DNA of 64,000 bases from assembly GCA_022316685.1 (NCBI GenBank), contig JAKJHU010000030.1, positions 14,960,018 to 15,024,017 of the forward strand. The letters run 5' to 3'. Each line of letters begins with the position of its first letter. Position 1 is the first letter of the stretch. Position numbers and translations under genes: made by a program. The notes below the pieces were generated by a model. That model was not told the origin of the DNA, searched no databases, and saw nothing but the letters and a program-made list of their open reading frames with translations. Of this stretch, positions 23,823 through 36,096 are shown piece by piece. The stretch is from Progne subis subis. Taxonomy: Eukaryota > Chordata > Aves > Passeriformes > Hirundinidae.

Positions 23823-26800
23823 GAATCTATGCACAAATGGTGTCTTTAAGCTATGACATATAGTAAAAAATATCCTTTTAATTTGCATTCTCTCTGATAT
23901 CTGAGTCATGAAATTTATTTTTTAAGTTTTACTGCAAGCACAAGGAATCAGGAGCTCAGTCTGTGTCAAATACGACCACCCAATTCAGGAACTAGAGTTA
24001 CTTGAAAACAGCCACCAGAAGAGGAGAGGTTGAACTAGTCAATCATTTCAGACATCTTTCTGAATAATAACTGAAAGCAAACTGAAAATATTGCACTTAC
24101 TTTTGATACATAGCTCCCCTTTGGCTGTTTCTAATGTCTTCAACCCCTTTTTTATCACTTGTCTGTTCAGGACTCAAATCAACACAGTGAGAGTGCTATT
24201 TGGACTATTAGATACCATTCACCAAGGATAAAAATATGAGTGGAAACAAAAGGTAAAATAATTTAAATATTCTAATATTACATCCTCTTCTTCCTGCATT
24301 TTACCCACATTGCATAAATCATGCCAACATCCACCTCTAGACTATCAGGAAATGAAAGGTTTATAGCAATGCACAACCCATCAACCACAAGGATTAGAGT
24401 TTTATTAACCTAGGATGTGATGATATACATTTCCCAAGAAACTGAAACTCTAACCAGAGTTTTAAACTTTAGCACTATGTTTTATAGCTGCTATGAAATG
24501 GCATATGAAATGATGATTTTAACAATGTTATTGCTTTATTAAAAAAGTTGTATTGGGCTCTTTTCAGGAGGAACTTATTAAATTAATGGCCTGTTGTGGG
24601 TACACTACATTCTCAGCTATCCTGTACTAGCAAGAGCAAGAGACTTATAGGCATTAAGGTACCCAGAAAACTCTGACTGAGACAGATAAAACTGTGCCAT
24701 GAACCTTCATGGTCAATTCTTGTAGTATTTTAGAAACAGATACATAGAAATGTTTCACAGAGCTCAAAAGTATGCCTGTGCTTCAGGTTACAGGTGCAGG
24801 GTGCAGGATATTGGTTTCACTGGCAGAGGCACTAAGCGTGGTTTTACATGGAGGAATTACATACACCGGATTTTGAATGATGGCGTTTCCTTCTTCCTGC
24901 TGATTTTGCAGTCACTTTCTCAGCATAGAAAAAGTTCATCTCATATGGATGTTCAAAAAACTTTGAGTTAGTCAACAACAATTAAGACTTTGTTTACAGT
25001 CTGCCTGACAAGTCACTCTGCAGTAACTGTGGGAGTGGATGCTCAACAACATCTCAGAATCCTTTAATCACGGGAAAATTATTTCTGTCAGCTCCTTCTT
25101 AGAAATGCTGAATATCCAGCAGAGGATAAATTTATTCAGACAATGAATTACAATACCATGCTGACAGTTTACAAAAAGTCCCTTTCTCCTACATAAAGCC
25201 AAAATGGAAGAAAGACAGGGTCACTCTGTGTGTTGCCTCTGTTTGTGCCAATTTTGTATATTTGTAAGGCTGAATGTACTCAGATGACAAAAGAATCAAA
25301 TTACCAAGAGCTGGAGCAGTCCCTCTGACCAGACATCAAGTGATGGAAATTTTGGATTATTCTTAATATAAAGGCCATTGACATCTTCCTTTCAAACATA
25401 TGTACCAACAGGGGACATCTTTGCTGTCTCTCTTGTGGGAACTTCAGTTCTCAGGTTGACTAATTCTTCAGTAATTACTAGTTTGAAGTTCTTTATACAT
25501 CTCAGCAGCCACCATGACTCAGAAAACAACCAGCTCTTCTGAATGGATTATTTAGACAAAGCAGTTCTATCAATCACCCATGAAAACATGTCCTGTTCTC
25601 CCTGACTATATTTCTCGTTTGGACTTCTGAACATGCTTAGAAGACAAGAATGGAGCAGCTGAGGGCAGCAAAGGGGCCAGATAGGTCAGGCTGGATTCCT
25701 CCCTCTGTTTCTCCAGTGGTGGAATAAATCTACTTGACTTAGACACAGGACTTCACAACCAAAAAGAATTAAAAGGTGTGTATGTGTCTTGCACAGATGG
25801 GAAAACAGACAGAGAAAGGAAGGGATATATTTAGAGGTGTCTTCTTAATTTAATTCAATGGAAACTATAGATTCTTGCTGCAAAAAGCCAGGACCCACAT
25901 TTTCAAGGGTCTAAGGCACGCAACTTTAACTGATGTCTACAAGACCACCAAGAACAGTGAAACTCCTGCAAGGCTGGGCTGTTACCTCTGGCCTTTCCCA
26001 TCCAGCAGTACTACCAAAAGGTGCAGAAAAGGGCTTGCAAAATATTTGCTGTTGTTCCATCAGTGACCTACCAGGCAGACTGAAAAGAGCATCTCTGTTG
26101 TGACCAGTTGCTGCATTTACCTGAAGAATTATTTTCAGCATTAATAGGTTGCTGAACAATTTTGCCTTAGTTTCATTATGTACAATGATACTACTTTGCA
26201 AGAAAACTATTCTGGTGAAACAGTTCCAAATGGATTAGTGCTTGAGTCAGGATCAAAGAAAATCCAATTGAATTACGTTTGCCACAGTCTCCAAAGTAAG
26301 AAAAAGGACCATGGATCTGCTGAAACAGTGACTGGATTGTGTCTGAGTCCTTCCCCTACCTACGGCACTGCAACTCACCTGCAAAACAGCAGTGAGAATA
26401 GCTGGCTCCCTGGAAGTGCTCATAAAACAAATTAATGAGAACCTCTAGAAGTACCTGGTGCCTTGAAGGAGCTATTACAGAATTCAGCTGGGATATGTGC
26501 TAAGCTTTGAATTGATCTGTCTCTGTGAAAAAGCTGAAAAACTAAATAGATTTACTGGCTCCCTGAGACTGAAGTCAACTGACACGACCTGTGGATCTAT
26601 ACAGCTCTGTCCCCATGAAATTAATGTTGATGCTCTCCCTCCTTCCTGGCTACAATAACATTTGTGATTAGTTTTGACAAAAGTACAAAACCGAAATAAT
26701 TTAGGCAAACCAGTGATTCTTCTGAATACTGCTTCTCATCAGCAATCTTTAATATGCTTTTCTGACTGATTGGTAACTAAGAAGCAGACTGGAGTCTTAC

Positions 26801-27178
26801 AAGTCTGCCTTGTGGTCTGTTCTCATTTGCTTTAATTTACCTTTTTATTACACCAAGCTGGGTGCTTAAATTATAATTCTGAAGCTTAAGATGGTTTTCT
26901 TTGATTATTTTTAATATAGCTGTTCATATGTTGTGCCCACTTCCTAACATTTTTATAGAAACACGATCAATTTAATGTTAAATTATGTATAGTAATGAAC
27001 TGAATAATGTTAGCTTGCTACTTACATATCATTTTCATCTTAACTGATCAGCAAAATAAGAGCAAATCCAGTGAGACTCCTGTAAGGATTCATGTTTCTT
27101 AGAAATGCACATTGCCAAGAGCATTCCCAGGTGAGGTGGAAGTGAATGGCTGCATTTAAAAAAATCTTTGTTCCGGCC
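23823..27178. other. long stretch without recognised genes or repeats
   Basis: AT-rich. Frames are at most 91 codons (minus, 25926-26201), with no motif. No TE or RNA gene was recognised. Confidence 0.5.
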
Positions 27179-27221
27179 AAAAAAAAAAAACAAACAACCA
27201 AACAACCAACCAAATCAACCC
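27179..27221. repeat. A/C-rich simple repeat
   Basis: An A run followed by CAAA and CCAA units (aaacaaccaaccaaatc). Same type as the tracts at 23.7 and 47.8 kb. Confidence 0.85.
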
Positions 27222-30094
27222 CTGATATAATCCTTTCAAGACTTCATGTAAATATTTTAATATCTCTTTGCTTGCTTTCTGCTGCTTGAGCCTGTACATT
27301 TTGTTCTGGCTGTATTTTCAATTTCTCCTATCATGGAGGGAAGACTTTTAAAAACAGAAAGAAGGGTGAAGTTATTATAAATACACAAGAAATAAATTTC
27401 CTAAACAACACCAACTGGAAACTAGGATCAACACCATAATGTTCAACATCAGAAGAATCAACAAGACTCTTGATATCTCAAACTATGAGATTTACCCTCA
27501 CTAGAAAAAGAGTGATGCTTACAGAGAAATAACTGTTCATCAACTAATAGATGTCACTGCAGCCCACTAAAAACCCAGAAAAACACAACTCAGAAGGCAG
27601 GAAAAATGTCTAGGTTTTTTCCTACACTGTCACTGTGACATTAGGAGCCAGTCAACTGAGGAAAATATGTTTTCCTACATATATTCTGAATTTTAAAATT
27701 CAAACACTTTTTTTTTATAAGCTCCAAGAACATGTGGGGTAAACTAAATGTGAACAGCAGCAATATCTTCATATCAAATAGGATCTAATTTCAGAATTTC
27801 AACATTCCTTTTTCTTTCTCCTTTTTCTGCTGTATCAAAGAAAGGAAGATTTTATGTACTGTGTTGTTTTAAAAGAAGGGAATTTCTAAGCCTGGATCTA
27901 ATCCTGTCAACTGTTAATCAGTGAATACTTGTATTCACCGACCCCCCAAATTTCTGCTGTTGGATAAGGAAAAGAGAGAGATATATACCATGAAAGCAGG
28001 TCCCTGAAGGTACAAAATTTGAAACTTTGGTGACAGCCTTAAAAGCCAAACCCATTTTCACCCATAAGAGTCAAAATAATTTTTCACTCAAAGGCCATTT
28101 TCCACATGATCATTAGGAGCACCTCTATGGCTGCTCCACAGTGTTACTATATGTTTAAGCCATTTCCTATATTTAGGTGCACTTAGTGCGTTTCATGCAT
28201 TTGTGCCATCTAAATACTAATGTGGGGAGATAATTTTCTTCCATTCTCCCCTTCCAAAGAAAGTGAATCCACTGAAGTCATGCTGCTTTGTCCATAACTG
28301 TGTAATGGTGAGCCTTCACGTGTGTTGCAGTTCACATCTAAGCACTTCAGAAAATAATTTCTCGATTGCCTCATTTTGCTTCTGTTTGTGTCCCCAGGTG
28401 TTGCTGGACAGGATCTGGGCTTCTTTCAGTTGAAACAAAATCTGAGTTCTGCTCCTGGAGCACCCCAAGCACTCCCACTACTGGTGGGTGTTCAGTCTTC
28501 AGAGGCAGAGGGGAGCAAGTCCAAATTAACCATTCTGAAATAATTTTAAGGTTTTAAAACAGTGCTTTGATGATGTCTTAGACAGCAGCTTCACCCAGAT
28601 AACCATGTCTGATAGTTCATTACTGTATCAGTTTATCTATTCCCTTTCAGAGCCTTTTGACCTCCTTTAAGAAGCCCAACTGTGAAGTTGTACCTCCTAT
28701 TAACCAGTGTGTTCTCTTCTTTGTTATAAACCTATGACCTAGTAACTTAGCTGGTTCTACCTGTGGCACAGATTGTGAGAAGGAATGAATCCTTTCCTCT
28801 TTTGTCACATCCACTCTCGTTTTCATTCCAGACTGAAGTCCCTTTTAAAGCCTTTCCTGCTCCTAAAGCAGTGTGATTGTCCTTGTTGCCTTTCTCAGTT
28901 TCAAGTTGTGCTCTATTCTTTGGGACACAGGGTGACCTGATCCACACACTACATATTATTTTATTAGAGACAAACATGTTTAATCAGCCTGTATTGCTGG
29001 AGGAAACCTCACTTGGTGTTTATTTGCTGCGCTGGTAACTCTGGCAGCACCACAGCACTTTGACATTAGATTTCAAGAGAATAATGGGGGGAAAAATCTC
29101 AAGGCCTGAAATAAGAAAGAGGCATAGGCACAAGCACAGGAGGGTCATCTGCATAACGTGATGATTAAAAGATCTAGGGAAAGCCAGAGAACAGTTCAAA
29201 GGCAAAGTGGTGAATTTGTAGTGTGAGGATCATCTCAATTTGCATGACAACTAATTGCCAAAGTTGCAAGTGATTGAATTAATTTATCTATTAAAAAAAA
29301 AAATCTGGAGAACAAGCTTTCTATGCCACATATGTAACTTTTCATTAGAGAAAGTCTCAGCACTGAAACCCCAAATTATGTGTTAGAGAAAGAGACAAGC
29401 AGTGAACCTGACATTCAACCTTACTGAAATGCTTTACAACAAAATGCTGCTGCAGCTAAAATATTATGGAACTGACTGGAGGAGAGACATTATCTTTTTC
29501 AAACTCATGTATTTACATTAAGTGCATGATTCTGCCCTTTTATAGAAAACAGGATATTTGTCATTATATTCAAGACACGTTGGTTAAAAATGTTTTCTCA
29601 GGAACATTTTTGAATCCTAACTTCTTATGGAAAAGATGTTTATAATTCAGCTATATGAGAAGTTCAGAATGCATTTCTGTGCTTTCTCCTGCTTTGTCAC
29701 AAGTAACTCAACCTTCTTGTTCTGCAACTGAGATAAGTGTATTTTTAAGCATCATCAAGACAGCCCTGAAGCTGCTTCAGAAGTTACTACTTGATGCTGA
29801 CTATAAGCAAATGTTAATGTGCATCTTTTAAAGCTACACATTAAGATAAAAATTGCAGCCATTACAGCTCTTATTCTGAAGTCTCTAATTTCACAGCTAA
29901 GAATAATAACCTTTCACCTAAACTTTCTGAGGGATTATGTACTGAGTATTTCCCAGATTCTGCAAACTTTCAAAACTCTTTCAAGCGGACCTTTTTTCAA
30001 ATTCTCATCTTCATTTGTAGTTCTTGTGTATGAAAAGGTGTACATGGATGATAACAACAAAAACAAGGACAAGAGTTAAAGATTAACTTGTGCT
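27222..30094. other. unannotated unique sequence
   Basis: AT-rich. Frames of 60 to 86 codons show no family features. A short run of 11 A lies near 29293. Nothing else was recognised. Confidence 0.5.
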
Positions 30095-30590
30095 TGGAGA
30101 TCATTTACTATGTCCAGTTCTGGTTCCTACAACTCAAAAATGATATGAGCAGACTGTCTGAAAAGAGGGCCACAGAGATGTTCACAGGGATGGAGAACCT
30201 GCCCTGTGATGGTAGGTAGAAGGAGATAGTTCTTTTCACCCTGAAGAAGAGAAGCCTCAGTCTTGTGAGTGAGATCCATCAGACTATTTGGCTAGCTAAA
30301 GGGAAGCTACAAAGAGGATGGGAGTTCCTTCACAAAGGCACCACAAGGAGAGGAGGTCAGCAGGTACAACTTGTACAAGAAGAGGTTTCATCTCCATGTA
30401 ACAAAGACATTTTTTACAGTGAGGATGATCACACACTGTAAGAACCTCTGCAGGGGTGTGGTGCAGCCCCATCACTGAGGGGTTTCCAGCTGTGATGAGG
30501 CCGGGTGCTACATAATTTCATCGAGGCTCCAGGCTGGACCAAGTGACCTTTCAAGATCACCAGCCAGGCTTTCTGTGCGACTAGAGAAGG
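30095..30590 (+). mobile_element. diverged CR1 LINE fragment (plus strand)
   Basis: About 0.5 kb of CR1 3' region, more diverged than the other copies. The start resembles the common CR1 phrase gtccagttctggttcctaca (30112-30131). The middle keeps the order 'gccacagagatg... gagaacctg... gaagagaagcctc'. The end has tggaccaagtgacctttcaa (30535-30554), the equivalent of the conserved 3' end near the terminal repeats. Small insertions and deletions are evident. The 85-codon minus frame here is a shadow. Edges are approximate. Confidence 0.75.
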
Positions 30591-33500
30591 ACCAGGAGCT
30601 GGTGTGTCCCTGCTTGTGTTTAATATGGTCACCAGATCCCTGGAGAGTTCAGAGATCCAAAATGGGGATCCAAAACCCAAGGCCAACCAAGGCTACTCAT
30701 ACTGAGACGTGATACTTAAAAAAGTCTCTTGCTTTCCCAGTGGGCTCTCTGGAGGACAGAGGGATAGACAATAGCACTATAAAGACGTATTTTCTCTTCA
30801 AGACTGGCTGAAATTTTTCTGTTGTTCTTCTATCTGGAAATGAGGTTTTTGAGAGAGCTCATTAAACCTGCTCTCTCCAGCTGTGTGCAGGGTTAGCTCA
30901 GCACTAACTCAGCATGGAAATTGCCTCTCCTTTTATTCCCATGCTGCAGCTCTGGGAGAAGCCTGCTCTCCCTGCCCTATCAAACCAAGACCCACATTAG
31001 GATGATGCATTTGTTTGTAAGCATCTGAAATCTGTCAGGTCACAGCTCAGGCTTCAGGCTTCTCTCAACTCCCCAGCTGCTTCCTTGTGTAAGTGGCTGA
31101 ATAATCAAACACCAGCTGAAAATCCCAAACTTTCATGAATCTTCACATACAGAAATACTACAGCTGATTGGGGTATGGTGTGAGAAATTGTTAAGGGTCA
31201 TAAGTGGGCAGCAAACCTTCAGGGACACAGAAATCTGATCACTTTCCAATACAGAGAAATGGAACTGAAGCCTCCTTCCTGAAGCTCAGGTCTTTATAAT
31301 TTTAGATGCATTGAAATGAAATTAAGTGATCTATTTTTGTGTAGCTGTCTTACAGAGGATACAGCTACATCTGTCTTTCATGCTGACCAGTTAGGAAGCA
31401 GTGATGCCCTGTTATGTTATTGCAATGGAATGTCAGGTGACCCAAGAGCATCAAATCTATTATTATGTTTAGCACCACACTTTGGTTTGGCTGCACATCT
31501 TGCTCTTCCTACCTTGAAAGCAATTTCATGTAATGCACTATTGTGTTCTCCTTCTGAAATAATTTGTTTGAAAGGACTGCTGTGGCACAAGAAACACAGT
31601 CTACTTCCATACTCTGCCACTGGGATTTGATAAGGAATGGCAGCAAATGTGCTTTCCTCTCTGGTCCACATAGCTGGTAGGACTATAGACTTCTATTACA
31701 GTTTAAAGGAATACAAGTCTATTTAGGATAACAAAAGAAATAGAAATGTGAATTGAAGAAAAGTATTGGCATTTGCAATGTTGTAAACCCAAAAACTTGT
31801 AAAGTTTTTCCTATTTTCTGCTACTTTTGCATTTTAGAAACCTGAAAACAAGCATGTACACAGCTACATATACACACAGGCTTAAAACGACATCCTTGTT
31901 AATCTAGTTAATCTTACCCTTGAATTTTGCAAACATAGACATTCAAAAGCATGTGACTGCCAGTAACCGATCTGTTCTCATGTGCTACCCTTTCTGCTTG
32001 TAACAGCCTTTTGAAAAGGAAGACTGGTATCTTAGACTGCTTTTGGGGTGTCATTTTTCATCACTTTCCCATGAAAAACAATTTCAATCCGACTGTCAGA
32101 TTAAAACAGGTCAAAGGGAGACCCTAACCCTGTGCTCAGAGAAGTGGATGCTCTGAGAGGATGGCTGCTGCTGAAGTTTGAGGTTCATTGAGTTGGAGGC
32201 AGCTGCCACAGAGGTGTTTGTGAGAAGCAGGATAAAGCCCCACAGACTGTTACAGCCAGTGCACAGCAAAGCACCTCTGCTGGCCTGTAGGCTTTGCAGC
32301 CTTGACAGACATGAGCCTGCAGATGCAGAGGCTGGAGAAGCCATAAGGGGCTCCAGACAGCCTCCTGTGAGGCCAAGAGAGACCATCTCTCATCTTCAAT
32401 GTTCTGTCTTCTTTATAATGCTTTGAAAACTCTTGTTCTACATAGACCAACATACTTGCAACACACCTGTGTCTTCAGCAAACTCTTTGGTTCCTAATTT
32501 CTAAGGAAAACTAACTTTTCTACAAGGATAATTTCCCCATTTCTGTTCTGAGGATTTTGTGGGAAATCACATCCTAGGCACAGGGAAGGACTGAACTGCA
32601 CTGCAGTCTCAGCTGAACATAAACTGGGGAAGCTAGAGAAAGGAGATGTTTATCTGGGTATGCTGCTATTCCTGCAGCTGTAGCTGCTAGTTAGGGCAGA
32701 TGTATGTCCTGGTGAATGCACAGAGTGTAGGAAACAGGCAGCTCTGAGGGTCACCATGCTGCTCAGTCCCCTTCTTACGGGGATCTGCGTCATTATCCAC
32801 CAGGGTCCAATTGCCCTGTGGGAGGAGGGAGTGGCAAGCCTGGGTTGGCTGAACTCTCTCCTTGCCTTCCAGCCTGAGAAACCATCAGTTTAGAGACAGC
32901 CACTGAGCTGAGTTGCTAAAAGGAAGGAGCTGTTGTGTCCCTGCATTAAAAACTCAGTACAGCACCCACGTGCTTCCTTATTAGTGTTTGGCTGCCATAA
33001 TGCCCAGGGGATGGACCCCAGCTGGCAGCTTCGTGGCATGGCAATATCTCAAGAAAAATCCTGTTCTGTTAATGCCTGAGCGCTGTATATTATTATTATC
33101 AACATTATTATTACATATTATAACCAATTACAGTAAAATTATCTCCCCCAACTAATTTAAAATAGACAATTTAGAGGACCCTTAATGTCTTATCATCAAG
33201 AAAAAGACTTTAAATAACAACATTTATCTGCTTAATTTATCTGCTTCTAAAAAATGGAAAATGAAAGATGTTATCAGTTTATTTGTTTTCCCCTCTAACA
33301 CAATCTCAAACTACCGGCTCTCTCAGAAGGTTGCACAATGGTGGGCAAAATGGGAGCAAGAACTATTGTAGACTCAGGGCAAAGACAACCTCACTCCAAG
33401 CTGAGAAGAGCTGGGTTTGGTGGTGGTGCTGATGCATTCATCATGGCTCTGATAATTTCACTTCTCCTGTATTTAATTTTTCACTAAGAGATCAGGAGCT

Positions 33501-33761
33501 ATGTGTACCTTACTTTTTTGCTTTTCCTAGTCCCAGCAAAACCAGACCCTACCTGTAAGAAAAAATCTGGGGATAGATTTTAAGAGTAACACCCCTCCCC
33601 CCTCTTCCCCTGAGTAATTCAGTGATGATGGTTTCTTACTGAATGGCTTGCACATTATTTTTCTTGTCTATTAAAATTCAGAGCAATCCCAAGCCTCCCT
33701 CCTCTAGTAGCAGAAATATATTCCCAATATCCTCATTAGTGAGCTTTGGGAGAAACAAAGG
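30591..33761. other. long stretch without recognised genes or repeats
   Basis: Frames of up to 104 codons (plus, 31316-31630) and 91 codons (minus, 32111-32386), without recognisable motifs. A direct repeat tttatctgctt occurs near 33223-33247. No exon or TE was recognised. Confidence 0.5.
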
Positions 33762-33811
33762 AAAAAAAAAAAAAACAACCCACCACCCCCCCAAAAAAAA
33801 CCAACCCCAAA
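33762..33811. repeat. poly-A/C-rich simple repeat
   Basis: Fourteen A residues, then CAACCCACCACCCCCCC, another A run and CCAACCCC. Low complexity. Probably a decayed A-rich tract. Confidence 0.85.
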
Positions 33812-36082
33812 CTTCAGGAGATATAAGATGGAGAAGAAGGGAGAATACAGCAGAAGCTGCAGCTAAAAATCTAAGAATAGCAATGATTTAACTCAGGCTA
33901 AAAATATCTTCATTTCTAGTGACAGGATCCAGGTGTGGAAAAAATGCCAGTTCATGTCACTCAGCTCTGACCCAACACATGCAGTGAAGAGTGCAAGCAA
34001 AGAAATGGCAATTAAGCAGAGTTATAAAACTGACTCATGGGTTCAGAAAGCAGCAGCATTTCAGTTCCCACGGCAAAGAAATCCATCTAGCTGGGCTCAC
34101 CCTTAATAAAACAGGCCAGTGCTTTTTATATCCAAAAGCTTTAATAGTGCATGAATGTCAGACATCCTTTGCCAGAAATTAATCTCTGCTATGCAAAATC
34201 ATTTCAGCTCTCCATGTCATCTCTGAGCTGCTGAACTCACTGCAGGCTTCCTGATTGGTTTTTGGCAGAGAGCAGAGCTGCAGAGCTGAGAGCATTCCTG
34301 GCTGGCTGCCCCAGTGCTCTGCCATCCTACTCGAAGGAGCTCTGGGGAAGGTAGTTGGAGAGGGCAGAAGAGCAAGGGGAAATTTCTTTCCCTGGAAACA
34401 GCTTTGCTGACTTGCAGCTTTCCCATGCTGGTGGCATTATTTGCAGCAGATCCCTGGACATGATGGATATAGGCCACAATCATGGTGGGTCCTAATTGCA
34501 GGTTGCACATCCCGTTAGGAAAGATGAAGGCAGGGAAGGAATATAGCCTTGTGAAACTCACCCTTGGAAAGGAATTATAAGTGAAATCAAAATGTTTCAG
34601 CTTCATAATACTCCTGCAAATCCTCCCACCTCAGCTGTGTGCCCTGGCAAGACCTAACACATTTTAATAGAGCTTTGCTTTAGCAACTGTACCATGATAC
34701 TGGGACAGAAAATTAGGAAGAGCAGCTGACTCAGACTACAACAAAGGAGAGAGAGAGCCCAGTGCCAGGGAAGAGCTCTGTTTGATCCTTCTTCCCTGTT
34801 CTCCTAGGAAAAAAGCAAAAGCTTTTTCTGTGAACTTATGCTCTGTCTCTGAACACATAAGGCTGAGAATAAACAGTGAGGAAAAGGCTGCTCTTTTCCA
34901 ATGCAGATCTGGGAAATAGAGGACTTTTTTCTGACTTCCCTTAGTTCTTGGAGAAAAACTTCTGAGGCTGGAGGATGATCAAAGGAGCAAAGGAACACAG
35001 AGCTCCTTTTCTACAAGTCATGCTGGGACTTGACCTCTGGTACCCCAATCCAGGAACCAGACTCAGCTGAATTACATGATGACAACAGCAGCTGTGGCAC
35101 CCAAACTCCTTTGCATGGAGATATTTGGGAGACATGACAGCCTGCAAACTTTAGGGAAAAAAATATGGACAAAAGAGACATTAAACCACTTTGGAGATAC
35201 TTAAGTGCAATTTCTTGGTCCTTTTGGTGGCTTTTCTTGTTGGTTGTGACCTTTTTGGGGATAACAGCATGCTGGGGTAGAAGAGGGGCTCCTGTGCTTA
35301 TGGAAGAAAGGCCTAGAAAGGTGAACAGGGAGAAAGCAGGGTGCTCAGTGTAGTCCAGTATCTCACAGACTAAGGGTGATGACCACACTCATTAACAGGG
35401 AGGTGGGGCTGTCACCACTATGTCCATGAGTCCGGCTCACTCATGTTGCTGTCCAAGTCATAGTAAATTGTCACTCTGTGTGCAGAGTGATGCCAATAAA
35501 AGCTTGGGATAGTCAACAAAATCAACCTGTGTTACCAGGGAATTATTCTGGCACATTACTTCTTGCTTGTTGGACAAGTTACTTCTTAGTTGGGTGCTGG
35601 AAAAGCTTGATGTATCCCGTGTTAACATGCATAAGGAACTTCTTTGAAGCTGGCCCTGCCCACCCAGAATACAAGACAGAAATATCATTTTTTGGTTTGC
35701 TCTAGGCTAAAGAAAACCAAAACTACCGGAAGAGAAGCTCTTGGCAGCACTCTCCTGCTGAGTCCTTGCTCTTGCAGAAAGCTGGTGAGTCAAACCAAGC
35801 ACGTAACCAAGGAACTCTCACAGACAACGTTATTGCCAAGGTGACCAAGGTGAGACTGACTGATTTCTCTACCTCTCTGAAACTTAGTGGCACGTAATAA
35901 AATTCAGGCTCCTTATCTTTATCAAAGCTGATGAAAAATGTGGATTTTAGGAGTATTGGGATAAAATAACTCACTGACAAACAGACAGAAACGCAGTTCC
36001 ATACACTTGCCATATTTGACTTAAGGCTTAAAAAATCCTGTCTTCTAAATTGTTATTACCAAGGTCACTCCAAAACAAGATG
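33812..36082. other. unannotated unique sequence
   Basis: Frames of 129 codons (minus, 34217-34606) and 125 codons (minus, 35011-35388) are present without any recognised motif or exon-like boundaries. No TE was recognised. Confidence 0.45.
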
Positions 36083-36096
36083 AAAAAAAAAAAAAA
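36083..36096. repeat. poly-A tract (14 A)
   Basis: Fourteen A residues followed by a purine-rich gagaaagcaaaagag stretch. No retrocopy is recognisable upstream. Confidence 0.85.

Noticed and set aside
23592..23909. 105-codon minus-strand frame with a hydrophobic Val/Phe/Cys/Gly core
   Set aside because: The apparent membrane segment is the translation of an A/C-rich simple repeat.
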